Assembly: GCA_027533185.1 (NCBI GenBank)
Contig: JAPZTS010000008.1
Coordinates: forward strand, 123,475-187,474
Direction: 5' to 3'
From: Leptospira sp.
Lineage (GTDB): Bacteria > Spirochaetota > Leptospiria > Leptospirales > Leptospiraceae
Length of the DNA: 64,000 nucleotides
Numbering within the stretch: position 1 is the stretch's first letter; each line of letters opens with the position of its first letter. This document shows, in pieces, positions 44,331-53,577 of this stretch. The notes under the pieces are model-generated. The model ran no database searches, had not been told where the DNA came from, and saw only the letters and a program-made list of their open reading frames with translations. The position numbers and the translations under genes are program-made.

Positions 44331-45851
44331 TCAAAAAAAACCCGATCTTTTTCCTCCGATCAAGTCATATAAGACTCGGATCGTTGCATCAATATCTTCG
44401 CATGTATTATAAAATGCTAAAGAAGGTCTTACCGTCGATTCCAACCCAAATCGGCGCAAAATCGGCTGGGCACAATGGTGACCGGCTCTGACGGCTATTC
44501 CTTCATTTGCTAAGGCTTTGCCTACATCTTCGGTTTTATAGCCATCTAAAATAAATGATAAAACACTAGCTTTGTTTGATGCAGTTCCAATCAAATGGAG
44601 CCCTGGAATTTTTTTGAGTTCTTTTGTTCCATACTCAAGGAGATCGTGTTCGTAATTTGAAATTTGGCTCATCCCAAATCGATTGAGATACTCGATTGCT
44701 GCTCCCAATCCCACGGCATCTGCAATATTCCCGGTTCCTGCCTCAAATCGAAATGGTGCATTTTGAAATGTGGTGTGGTCAAATGTAACATCTTGAATCA
44801 TGTTTCCACCGCCTTGCCAAGGAGGCAATGTATCCAAAATTGATTTTTTACCGAAGACTGCACCAATTCCTGTTGGAGCGAAAACTTTGTGTCCACTAAA
44901 CACAAAAAAGTCGCAATCAATCGCTTGAACATCTATTGGCATATGAGAGACAGATTGTGCTCCGTCAATAATTACGATCGCACCGATTTTATGTGCAGAT
45001 CTTGTCATATCTTCTACTGGAGTGATTGTTCCGAGTGCATTGGATACATGTGTGATCGAAACTATCTTGGTTTTTGAAGTCAAAAGTCTTTCATATTCAC
45101 TTAAAATGATTTGGCCCGAATCATCTACAGGTACAACTTTTAGTTTAGCGTTCTTTTTGTAACATAACATTTGCCAAGGGACTATATTTGCGTGATGCTC
45201 TAAATGTGTGATGAGTATCTCGTCACCAGATTGAATGAATTTATCTCCCAGAATATTAGAAATTAAATTAATACCTTCTGTTGCCCCTCTCACAAAGATA
45301 ATTTCATCCGTAGATGGAGCATGCAAAAAATCTTTAACAAGACTTCTAGCCTTTTCATATGCATCGGTTGAACGCGCGGCCAAAGAATGGGCTGCTCTAT
45401 GTATGTTTGAATTCTCGTGTTGATAAAAATATGTTAGGCGATCTATTACGGCATTCGGCTTTTGTGTAGTAGCCGCATTATCCAACCATACCAAATCCTT
45501 CCCATTAACTTTTTCAGAAAGTATAGGAAAATCTCTCCTTGCAGTCCCTACATGTTGAGAACCCGATGGAAATTGACTTAGATTTTTTGAGCCCTCAATA
45601 CCTGGAAAGTTGCGAAAATCAGAAGTAATACCGGTGAGTGAAAGTGCGGTCGAAGTAAAAGCGCTCGTGTCCTTTAGAGGGTCAGAACTAAACGCTCCAG
45701 TCTTTAAAGGCACGGAACCAAGAGAGTTCAATGTGCCGTAGAACTCTCTCGCCAATTTCTCGATAAGACTGGGATCTGGAAATCCAGAATTCAAATTTAC
45801 AGCACTCTTGGGATTAGAAAGGTTAAGAGAATTGAAATCACTTGTATTCAT
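44331..45851 (-). CDS. SufS-type cysteine desulfurase with encapsulin-targeting extension (Family 2A cargo)
   Basis: About 506 residues from ATG 45851, which overlaps the shell gene stop by 14 bp; a start at 45896 would add 15 residues inside the shell gene. Residues about 1-105 are Ser/Asn/Pro/Leu-rich and disordered, with a short helix-like motif (PDPSLIEKLAREFYGTL). Then a full group II desulfurase follows: RRDFPIL, LDNAATTQKP, HRAAH, the PLP Lys in FSGHK and the active Cys in RAGHHCAQP. It takes sulfur from cysteine to a persulfide and alanine. The N-terminal extension is the known means of loading this enzyme into Family 2A shells. Confidence 0.9.
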   Translation of the reverse strand: MNTSDFNSLNLSNPKSAVNLNSGFPDPSLIEKLAREFYGTLNSLGSVPLKTGAFSSDPLKDTSAFTSTALSLTGITSDFRNFPGIEGSKNLSQFPSGSQHVGTARRDFPILSEKVNGKDLVWLDNAATTQKPNAVIDRLTYFYQHENSNIHRAAHSLAARSTDAYEKARSLVKDFLHAPSTDEIIFVRGATEGINLISNILGDKFIQSGDEILITHLEHHANIVPWQMLCYKKNAKLKVVPVDDSGQIILSEYERLLTSKTKIVSITHVSNALGTITPVEDMTRSAHKIGAIVIIDGAQSVSHMPIDVQAIDCDFFVFSGHKVFAPTGIGAVFGKKSILDTLPPWQGGGNMIQDVTFDHTTFQNAPFRFEAGTGNIADAVGLGAAIEYLNRFGMSQISNYEHDLLEYGTKELKKIPGLHLIGTASNKASVLSFILDGYKTEDVGKALANEGIAVRAGHHCAQPILRRFGLESTVRPSLAFYNTCEDIDATIRVLYDLIGGKRSGFF

Positions 45852-46773
45852 AATAATTTCCAACATCAACATTATCCAAAGCTGCGATTGCATCATCGGC
45901 CAAAATTGCTGCTGAACAGTATAGAGAAATTAAATAGGACCCAATAGCTGATCGATTAATTCCCATAAAACGAACGGAAAGACCTGGCGTTTGTTCACCG
46001 GGAAGGTTCGTTTGGTATAGCCCTACAACCCCTTGTTTTTTTTCACCGACTCGAAGCAGTAGAATATTGGATGTTCCTATTGCAGTTTTTGGATTTGCTT
46101 CACCACTCACTAATAATTTGTCCGTTGGAATGATTGGCAGTCCTCTCCAAGTTAAAAATTGTGCACCAAACATTGTGATAGTCGCCGGTGGCACACCCCT
46201 TCTCGTGCACTCTCTTCCAAAAGCTGCAATCGCGAGTGGATGCGCCAAAAAGAATGAGGGTTCTTTCCATACTTTTGCAATAAGATCATCAAAATCATCG
46301 GGAGTCGGTGGACCCTTACGAGTGCTCAAGCGCTGGGATTTGGGCACATTTTTTAAAAGCCCATAGTCCTCATTATTGATTAATTCAAGTTCTTGTTTTT
46401 CTTTTACGCTTTCAATCGCTAACCTGAGTTGTTCTGAAATTTGCTCATGAGGTGAACTATACAAATCAGAAACACGGGTATGGACATCGAGGATGGTGGA
46501 GATGAGACTCAAAGTATACTCTTTTGGTTTCTCTTCGTAATTGACAAATGTTTCTGGCAATTCCTGCTCACCTTTTTGTCCGCAGAGAACATCCACATTC
46601 GAATTTGGAGCAACGCGATTAACTCTTAGAACTCCTGCTTCTAAACCCTTCCAATCTAACAAACGAACGAGCCATCTTGGAGTAATGGCTCCGTATTGTG
46701 CATTTGTTTTTACCGTGTTAGCAAGTTGCCTCGCAGCGGTGTCGCCGAGGGAGTGTTGGTTATATTCTGCCAT
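45838..46773 (-). CDS. Family 2A encapsulin shell protein (SrpI-type)
   Basis: 311 residues, the length of a bare Family 2A shell without a nucleotide-binding insert. It is recognised by SLGDTAARQLANTVKT, the N-arm TPRWLVRLLDWKGLEAGVLRVNR, the E-loop/P-domain segment (ETFVNYEE...LSLISTILDVHTRVSDLY), and the C-terminal GVVGLYQTNLPGEQTPGLSVRFMGI. Family 2A proteins have the HK97 phage-capsid fold and form 60-subunit icosahedral shells around a cysteine desulfurase. RBS AAAGGAAAT precedes ATG. It is first in the operon with the cargo gene. Confidence 0.92.
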   Translation of the reverse strand: MAEYNQHSLGDTAARQLANTVKTNAQYGAITPRWLVRLLDWKGLEAGVLRVNRVAPNSNVDVLCGQKGEQELPETFVNYEEKPKEYTLSLISTILDVHTRVSDLYSSPHEQISEQLRLAIESVKEKQELELINNEDYGLLKNVPKSQRLSTRKGPPTPDDFDDLIAKVWKEPSFFLAHPLAIAAFGRECTRRGVPPATITMFGAQFLTWRGLPIIPTDKLLVSGEANPKTAIGTSNILLLRVGEKKQGVVGLYQTNLPGEQTPGLSVRFMGINRSAIGSYLISLYCSAAILADDAIAALDNVDVGNYYEYK

Positions 46774-47589
46774 GAAAAATAATTTCCTTTAACTTCGTTT
46801 ATGAATAAGGATCGTAGTTATCCTAAGTTGAAAATTAGAATCTAGGTTAGTGAATCGATTTTGAGCGAAATTTCTCTACTATACTGTATCTTTTGAATAA
46901 TTTCTTGGAGGATGGTTCTTTTTTGTATCGTATTTGTTATCGTGGCTGCAGTGGCCCAATTCTAAACATTTAATTTTTGTTAATTGAATAATTTATTCAA
47001 TGCTTCCCGAAGTGAAAGTAGAAACATGTTTTTACAACATAGAAACTTGATAAGCAAAACTCTATTGTGAAATTACCATGTTGGTATTCAAACTAAAAGA
47101 TTTAATTTATCATTTTCCATTCGAACCCACATGGAAAACACTCCGCGGAAAATGCACAATGATTCTGTTTGTTAAGTTAATGAAATCGATATTGATCCGA
47201 TATAGAGTTGTAAAATAATACTAGCAGACATTTCCGAAAAAATACGATCCAAGGATTTGAAAAAATTGCAAGAATTTGGAATTGAAGTGAGGTGAGATCA
47301 ACCAGAGCCACCACCGAAAGTTCATTTTCCAATTTCACTAAGGGCGAAAAACTCCGAAGCACTTTCGAACAAATTAAAACTGGGCAAGAATCAGAAGAAA
47401 TACTGATCAATATCCAAATCAGGAAAAGCGAAGATTCTCTGTTTCCGGATCAATTTGAATCGCTTAAATCAAAAAATAAATCTGTTATGTTGATATAATT
47501 GAGCGTTATAACGAATATAATATCGGATTAACAGAAATATGTATGTTATCTTCAGAAGTTTCAGAAATTTTGACGATTAGGGACATTTT
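46774..47589. other. 816-bp region without an intact gene
   Basis: Lies between the encapsulin promoter and the GAF remnant. Short open frames (47177-47410 on minus, 47292-47498 on plus) have poor coding character. One plus-strand stretch near 47217-47288 reads LADISEKIRSKDLKKLQEFGIEVR before a stop and may be debris of a lost gene. No RNA or mobile element recognised. Confidence 0.5.
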
Positions 47590-48279
47590 ATGAACTTTGA
47601 TACCGCCGATGGATACATTGCCAGTTCAACGGAATTCGCAGAAATTACAGACAACATTAGATTTTCGGCTAACAACATCGCCTTAGGACCGATTGAAAAG
47701 ACGATAGAAAATCTTGCTCGAATTTCGGAGATTGCAGCAATTTGGGTTTCTGAATGGGATATACGCGAACGGAAATTTATTTAGAGAGTGACTCTCCGTG
47801 CGGGGAAGTGATTTCGAAAAACTTGATTTTCGAAGTCGCAGGTATCAACCGGAAATTTGAAATATTTAAATCGAAGGAACTTCCAGATAGATCACAGTAC
47901 TTAGGATATCCTTTGAAAGCAACTTCGGGTGAACTGGTTGGAGTAGTCGGCTTTATCATTCTTGAAAAATTTAAGCATAGATATAAGAACATTCAATTAT
48001 AGCAATGATATTTCCCTGGGTTTAGGATTTTTGAATATTGATTTACTTATGTATTTTGGGTTTAAAAGCTTTATTGAATATCCATTAATATTCGAAAATC
48101 GAATTGTAGGTACGATCGGGTTTTACAATAAGAATACTTCTTCAGAGAAGTTTGACGACACTTTTTTAAGTGTATTCAATCTGTTTGGTTTGAGTTTATC
48201 CAACTTATTTAAAAAACAAAATTTAGATTTGTTTTCTATATTGGATGGATTAGAGGATGAACCAATCAGGACAAAATAA
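47590..48279 (+). pseudogene. broken tandem-GAF signalling protein
   Basis: Three overlapping frames read in succession make a GAF-type protein. 47590-47781 (ARISEIAAIWVSEWD) shifts frame near 47780 into YLESDSPCGEVISKN and ELPDRSQYLGYPLKATSGELVGVVGF. A second shift near 47985 leads to DLLMYFGFKSFIEYPLIFENRIVGTIGF. Two GAF domains are visible, the first with the SPCGEVI strand typical of phosphodiesterase/cyclase-linked GAFs. No kinase or cyclase output domain remains. Decayed by at least two frameshifts. Confidence 0.7.
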
Positions 48280-48625
48280 ATTTTTAAGAAAATTCCAAAA
48301 TCGAACTTTTTGAATTTTAGGATTTTCTAAAAGACAATTAAAAGAGTTAGTTTCAATTCATTATAAAAACGGTTTTCGAATTCAAGATATTAGAGATACA
48401 AAGCCAGATTTTTCGCAAATTATAACCTGTGTTTCAAACTTTCCGAAACAAAAAAAGAATTCAGTTCCTTTCACGAAAAGAAAGCAGCATATAAATCCAA
48501 TGAACTGCTCAAACTGCAATCATAAAGTACAAAAAATGAGACTATTTTAATCAATTATCCGTAATAACAGATATACTTATTGTTATTGCAGATGTTTTTC
48601 CTAGGTTAGGTCTAGGAGAATTGAT
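48280..48625. other. spacer with a possible further gene fragment
   Basis: A plus-strand frame (about 48318-48550) without a start codon reads KRQLKELVSIHYKNGF then RIQDIRDTKPDFSQIITCV, ending at TAA. It may be the tail of another lost gene. The promoter of the rhodanese lipoprotein should also lie here. Confidence 0.4.
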
Positions 48626-49987
48626 ATGAAAAAAGAACTAATAAAGCTTTTTGTGATTCTGACTTTAATCACATTACAAATCCAATGCCAGTTTTTTGGA
48701 AAAACGGAAAAGAACGATAACGGATTGTTATTGGCCTTACTTGCGTTGAACAATCAAGGCATCAAAGTAAATTCTGCAGCAGACCTTGCATTCGAATCAA
48801 ATGACGATTATAATTTAAATGAATTTGGGCTGATTACAACATCCACATTGGAGAAATGGGTTTCAAACTGGGAGGCAAATAAACCAAAAGATATCAGAGG
48901 AAATTTAATCATCCTCCAAAATGGGAGCTCCAGCGCTGGCGTTATTCAAGGAAATGGAACGAATGTTTTTTCGTATAATTTCGTTTTAGACAATTCAAAT
49001 ACTGGCTTCTTACAAACCCGTAATAATGGCTTTGTTAGCACTGTAGCAATCATTCCTGATGGGGTAAGAACTGATTCCCTATTGAATATCTATGGAATAG
49101 ATCCTGTAAATGATTTGGTTGTGCTTGCATCAGCATCTAGTAATAACATTGGACATTACCAATCAACACTTCGTGCTTTTTACGCATTGTATTATTGGGG
49201 ATTTGATAAAAAACACCTGGCAGTGTTAAATGGAACACTTGGTGATTCTGGTGTGAGAGGATCACTTCCTTTCGGCGCCAATGGAAATACACCACCAAAT
49301 TTTTCAAATAAGTATTCCGTAAGACAACTTCGTACGGACAATACAATCATTCAATCTCCGTTAGAAGATGTAAAAAAACTTGTCTCAAACCCACAGGATC
49401 ATGGGATTATTGGGATTGGATCCGGTCTCTTTATCCAAGACGCAAGGTCCTTTGGTGAGTTCCAAGGTACTCATGGTTCTGGCGCAGGTTATGATCCCAT
49501 TGCAGGTACGCCAAATAGTGCAGCAGGTGCTAACGTAACGGATACACGCTACTTTGGAACTTTAAAAGGAGCAGTTCATACTCCTTGGCAAGAGTTGGTA
49601 GAAAACAGTGCCGGATACAGATTTAAATCAAAAGCGGCATTAAAATCTTATGTGCTCGGAAAAGGATACCAAGCTGGCCAAACAACTCTTCAATTGTGCA
49701 GGACCAATTATAGGGCTCAAATTACTGGTTTTGCAACAATTGCCGTACTTGGATATCCTACCGTTTGGTACGATGGTGGTTGGATCGAATGGGGAAATTC
49801 CGTATCAGGCGGGGGTAACGCAACACTTCCAAGTGGTTCTCCATTTGCTACGGACTCATCAACCTACACTGATAGAGGATTTCACAATGCAAACGCCAAT
49901 GCGACAGCCAAACCAGCAGATTTAAATCCTTCTGGGACGACATCAAGGCAAATCATTTTAGATGACAAAGCTTATCTTCGAAGATAA
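48626..49987 (+). CDS. tandem-rhodanese lipoprotein (thiosulfate sulfurtransferase-like)
   Basis: 453 residues. Lipobox IQC (Cys21), then NGLLLALLALNNQ. Two rhodanese domains follow: the first about 45-205 (LVVLASASSNNIGHY...KHLAVLNG) without an active Cys, as in classical two-domain sulfurtransferases. The second, about 265-400, has DARSFGEFQGTH, LKGAVHTPW, the active loop QLCRTNYRA with Cys358, and the closing TVWYDGGWIEWGN. It would pass sulfane sulfur between acceptors. Rhodaneses regularly accompany Family 2A encapsulin operons, but this one is exported, so it would act outside the cytoplasmic shell. Confidence 0.88.
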   Translation: MKKELIKLFVILTLITLQIQCQFFGKTEKNDNGLLLALLALNNQGIKVNSAADLAFESNDDYNLNEFGLITTSTLEKWVSNWEANKPKDIRGNLIILQNGSSSAGVIQGNGTNVFSYNFVLDNSNTGFLQTRNNGFVSTVAIIPDGVRTDSLLNIYGIDPVNDLVVLASASSNNIGHYQSTLRAFYALYYWGFDKKHLAVLNGTLGDSGVRGSLPFGANGNTPPNFSNKYSVRQLRTDNTIIQSPLEDVKKLVSNPQDHGIIGIGSGLFIQDARSFGEFQGTHGSGAGYDPIAGTPNSAAGANVTDTRYFGTLKGAVHTPWQELVENSAGYRFKSKAALKSYVLGKGYQAGQTTLQLCRTNYRAQITGFATIAVLGYPTVWYDGGWIEWGNSVSGGGNATLPSGSPFATDSSTYTDRGFHNANANATAKPADLNPSGTTSRQIILDDKAYLRR

Positions 49988-50006
49988 GGAAAAATTAAAG
50001 TAAAAG

Positions 50007-50034
50007 TAACCCTGCCTAAACCACAAGACAGGGT
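50007..50034 (+). terminator. hairpin after the rhodanese gene
   Basis: AACCCTG (50007-50013) pairs with CAGGGTT (50028-50034), loop of 14 bases. It is 20 bp past the stop codon and 13 bp before the 133-bp repeat. No U-run. Confidence 0.5.
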
Positions 50035-50046
50035 TCAAATTTCTTT

Positions 50047-50179
50047 ACAGATTCCCAATTGATTGGGGCGATCTTTATTTCTTTGGGCAAAGATACTCCA
50101 ATCGGCATGGCCTCTCGGATGATTCTGATACAAACTTGTTACCAATCATCATCTATAAGCTCTGTCCGTAAATATCTGA
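50047..50179. repeat. 133-bp direct repeat, copy 1
   Basis: Nearly identical to 55125-55257. On the minus strand both copies keep one reading frame: RYLRTELIDDDW, a TAA, then QVCIRIIREAMPI and onward to INWES. Each is therefore a fragment of a coding gene with the same nonsense mutation, duplicated after decay. A short additional match (GAAGCGTG plus about 10 bases) occurs 93 bp later at 50274 and directly after copy 2. Confidence 0.85.
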
Positions 50180-50597
50180 CAAAAGCAACCGGGCGCAAAT
50201 CAATCTTCATCGATTTCTTCTTCCTCTATTTCAAAAAAATATCTATACGATTTTTTTCTCTAAGAAATCAATAGAAGCGTGCAAAAGGTGACTTTTCTAC
50301 TTTTCTTTTATAATTATGTTTAAAAACCATTGCGAAAGAATTCTAAATCTTTTTAGATATAGCATATTCTGTGCCCTATCTTTAAGTTATTTTGTGAAAT
50401 ATAAAATCCATCTTAATTTTCAAATTTTGAGCGAGTTACTGTCTTACGTAGTAAATATGCTAAAAGATAAATTGGTGATTGATTTCGATAGTGAGACTAG
50501 TGGAATTATTTAAAGTATCGATCGAAAAAATGTTAATTTAATCAAAAGGATACCTATTTTATTTTATAAATTGTAGTTTTGGTATATCTATTAGAAT
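50180..50597. other. spacer without a supported gene
   Basis: About 418 bp. A 65-codon plus-strand frame at 50316-50513 is AT-driven and lacks a convincing ribosome binding site. The promoter of the following outer-membrane gene is expected here. Confidence 0.45.
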
Positions 50598-51698
50598 ATG
50601 AAATTAATAAGCATACATTCACACCTTTTTTATATCTCTTGCATTGTATTATCTTTTAATTTGGATTTATCGGGACAGTCTGAGGAAACTCAAAATTTTC
50701 CCATTAATGAAACAACTAACGAAGATTCAGGCTTAAACAAAAACCAATCGAAATCGCATGAAGATCGATACGGTTTTCTATTTTCGCGGAAAGTAGGTGG
50801 TCCAAAATTTTTCGCTCTTTACCCTTCGTTGACGATACAAAGCTCAAGCTTAAGTATTCAATCACCAATAGGTTCAGCATTGATGAAACCAGAAAATCCT
50901 CTTCCTGTTATTGCAAACTTTGAAGCAAAATCTAAATCATTTCATGTTGGAACTTATTGGGGATTTACGTTTCATGCCAGAACGTATGAATTTGACTATA
51001 ACCGTCAGACAGTGGAGACTCAAACAATATTCAGTAGTGGAGAAGAGGAAGGAAATAATTCTAGCTCTAATTTTTCGACAAAAGATTTGGGAAGTAGAAT
51101 ACGCGGTCGATACAGTCATGCTTTCCCTGCTATTTACTTTGGCGCAAAGGGAGAAGATCGGGCAAAATTTGGATTTGGCGTAGGTCCATCGGAGGCTACA
51201 ATCAACGGAACAGCAAATTTTTACACTTCTGTAAATCCACTTATCTTTCAGGCACAATCTGTAGATCGAAATACATTCTTAAGGCAAATTGCATTTTCTC
51301 AGGCAGTTTTGGGAGCGGATCCCACGATAGATCCACTCAGATCTTATTTCCTAACAAACATTACGGAAGGAAAAAATCTAGAATTACTTGGAGTTTATCT
51401 CGCGGGAAAAGGTGATTTAAATGCGCCAAATTTTAATCTAATTACAATTGCTCAAATACAATATTTAAACAATTCGGGAAATTTTACTCCACTAGAAATT
51501 TTAACATTGTTGAGTTTGAATAATGGAGCTTATTCAAATCGATTAACTTCAAATACAACATGGGTTGTTTTTTATGAATATCCAGGAGAATACTTTACTT
51601 ATCAAATTCAGGTTACATCACCTGTATACTATTCTGGGATAAATCGATTCCGACTTAGTTTCATCGATTTTTCACTGCAGATACCTGTAGAATTTTAA
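50598..51698 (+). CDS. hypothetical exported, probably outer-membrane, protein
   Basis: 366 residues. A signal peptide (about 1-26, ending LSGQS) precedes an acidic Asn/Glu-rich linker and a body of alternating strands (KFFALYPSLTIQSSSLSIQSP, FHVGTYWGFTFHARTYEFDYN, YFTYQIQVTSPVYYSG), ending FSLQIPVEF with a C-terminal Phe. This suggests a beta-barrel. Not recognised as a family. It converges with the ankyrin operon, leaving a gap of only 6 bp. Confidence 0.6.
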   Translation: MKLISIHSHLFYISCIVLSFNLDLSGQSEETQNFPINETTNEDSGLNKNQSKSHEDRYGFLFSRKVGGPKFFALYPSLTIQSSSLSIQSPIGSALMKPENPLPVIANFEAKSKSFHVGTYWGFTFHARTYEFDYNRQTVETQTIFSSGEEEGNNSSSNFSTKDLGSRIRGRYSHAFPAIYFGAKGEDRAKFGFGVGPSEATINGTANFYTSVNPLIFQAQSVDRNTFLRQIAFSQAVLGADPTIDPLRSYFLTNITEGKNLELLGVYLAGKGDLNAPNFNLITIAQIQYLNNSGNFTPLEILTLLSLNNGAYSNRLTSNTTWVVFYEYPGEYFTYQIQVTSPVYYSGINRFRLSFIDFSLQIPVEF

Positions 51699-51704
51699 TA
51701 ATTC

Positions 51705-52829
51705 TTATTTGTTTCCTCCATTTAACGCATATTCTAAAATTTGAATGATCTCGTGATTGTTTTTTCCTTTTGCATAGTCTAGTGCAGTAAATCCTTCACG
51801 ATTTTGCCTTCTTGGATTTGCATTTTTTTTTAATAGCAACTCAACCATTTTTTTATTCCCGAGATAAACAGACCACATAAGTGAAGTTGTACCAAAATTA
51901 TCTTTGGCATCCACTTCACATTTTTCCCTCAATAAGGCTTCCGTTGCTTCATAGTGCCCATTTCTAACTGCAATTATCAAGGGAGTCCTTCCGTAAATGT
52001 CTGTTTGTTCTTTATTTGCGCCTGCTTGCGCCAAAATTGTAATTGCATCTTGATGATTTTTTTCTGTCGCAAAAATTAGCGCAGATCTACCATCCTTATC
52101 AAGCGAATTTAAAGGTGCTTTATAACGAATTAATAATTCCAACAATTTTAGTTTATTATGTTTTGCAGTATCGATTAATGCAGTTAAACCATCTTCATCA
52201 ACCATATTTATATCAATATTATTCTTTAAAAGAACTTCAGTTGCTTCAAATTGATTATAAGATATCGCTAACGAAAGCGCATTCCATGCGGAATTATCTT
52301 TAAGATTAAGATTAGCCTTCGAAGCAATAAGCAGATTTAAAACATCTATTCGCCCATTCATTGCAGCAAACATTACAGGAGTTTCTCCCGTTTTTGATCG
52401 ATCATCTATAAATGCACCCTTTGATATCAATAATTCAGCAATATCTTTATATCCATAGATTGCGGCATACATCAAAGGGGATCTCCCTTCTCTATCCTTA
52501 ATATTTATATTAGCGTTTGCCTTTATTAGGCTTTCCAGAATTTCTTTAAATCGCTTAATTGAGGCAACTATAGAAGGAGTTTCACCGAATTTGTTTTGTG
52601 TATTTACGTTAGCATTGCGCGAAATTAAATAATTTACAATATTCAAATTCCCCCTAGCTGTAGCCTCCATTAGCAGAGTATATCCATTCGGATCTTTGAT
52701 TTCTATTTCTTTTTCGGAAAGATTTCTTTGTAGGCTACCTAAATTGCCTTGGATAACTGCACCTTTAACAACTAAACTTTTACATGAAATAAGTATGAAG
52801 AAAAAAAATAGTTTTTTTATCTTAATCAT
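51705..52829 (-). CDS. ankyrin-repeat lipoprotein (about ten repeats)
   Basis: 374 residues. Lipobox LISC (Cys16). Residues about 45-370 are consecutive 33-residue ankyrin repeats (GYTLLMEATARGNLNIVNYLISRNANVN; GRSPLMYAAIYGYKDIAELLISKGA; GFTALDYAKGKNNHEIIQILE). Ankyrin stacks are protein-binding scaffolds. As a lipoprotein it would be at the envelope. Last gene of a three-gene minus-strand block; it starts directly after the stop of the smaller ankyrin gene, so the two are translationally linked. Confidence 0.9.
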   Translation of the reverse strand: MIKIKKLFFFFILISCKSLVVKGAVIQGNLGSLQRNLSEKEIEIKDPNGYTLLMEATARGNLNIVNYLISRNANVNTQNKFGETPSIVASIKRFKEILESLIKANANINIKDREGRSPLMYAAIYGYKDIAELLISKGAFIDDRSKTGETPVMFAAMNGRIDVLNLLIASKANLNLKDNSAWNALSLAISYNQFEATEVLLKNNIDINMVDEDGLTALIDTAKHNKLKLLELLIRYKAPLNSLDKDGRSALIFATEKNHQDAITILAQAGANKEQTDIYGRTPLIIAVRNGHYEATEALLREKCEVDAKDNFGTTSLMWSVYLGNKKMVELLLKKNANPRRQNREGFTALDYAKGKNNHEIIQILEYALNGGNK

Positions 52830-53555
52830 TTACTTTCCCACAGCTGCAAGTAAAAGGATTTGAATTTCTGACTGTCCATATTCTGAAGCATAATTTAGAG
52901 CGGACATATTTTTTTTATCAACTAAAATTGGATTTGCCTTCTTTTCAAGAAGCAATCTTACAATTTCAGTACGACCATTTTTTGATGCATACATAAGTGA
53001 GGTCATCCCAGTTTCATCTTTTTGATCAATATTTGGAGAAACTTTAAGAATTGATTTTGTTACTTCGACAAATCCCTTGATGCTTGACCACATAAGTGGT
53101 GTAATACCATGATGATTTGCAAGATTGGGATCCGCTCCAGATTCAATTAATATATTTACCATTTCTACATGTCCTTTATAGGATGCGTTTATTAATGGTG
53201 TACTTCCTTGATCATTGGAGCTATTAACATCTGCCTTTTTATTAACAAGTATCTTAGCGATTTCAACATATCTATTCGAAACTGCCCAGTTCAATGCGGA
53301 ATTGCCTTTGTTATCCCTCATGTTCAAATCAGCATTTGCCTGAAGTAATACTTTAACGACATCTAAATATCCATTTTTTGTTGCCATAATCAAGGGTGTT
53401 TCACCTGACCAATTTTTCGAATTCGGTGCTACTTTTTCATTTACATATTGTTGGACAGACTGATAATCTCCGTTAGACGCTGCATTTCGCAATAAGTATG
53501 ATTTACAATTTGAGAAAGTAAAGAAAACGATCATCAAAATTAGAGAATTCTTCAT
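52830..53555 (-). CDS. ankyrin-repeat lipoprotein (about six repeats)
   Basis: 241 residues. Lipobox FSNC (Cys17), then KSYLLRNAASNGDY directly into ankyrin repeats (GETPLIMATKNGYLDVVKVLLQANADLN; GSTPLINASYKGHVEMVNILIESGADPN; MSALNYASEYGQSEIQILLLA). It is a shorter paralogue of the neighbour downstream, and tandem duplication is likely. It lies 22 bp after the S41 protease gene and is probably in the same operon. Confidence 0.9.
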   Translation of the reverse strand: MKNSLILMIVFFTFSNCKSYLLRNAASNGDYQSVQQYVNEKVAPNSKNWSGETPLIMATKNGYLDVVKVLLQANADLNMRDNKGNSALNWAVSNRYVEIAKILVNKKADVNSSNDQGSTPLINASYKGHVEMVNILIESGADPNLANHHGITPLMWSSIKGFVEVTKSILKVSPNIDQKDETGMTSLMYASKNGRTEIVRLLLEKKANPILVDKKNMSALNYASEYGQSEIQILLLAAVGK

Positions 53556-53577
53556 ATTTACTCCGAATATTACCTGC

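Noticed and set aside
50316..50513. 65-codon plus-strand frame in the spacer after the repeat
   Set aside because: AT-driven composition and no ribosome binding site; not supported as a gene.
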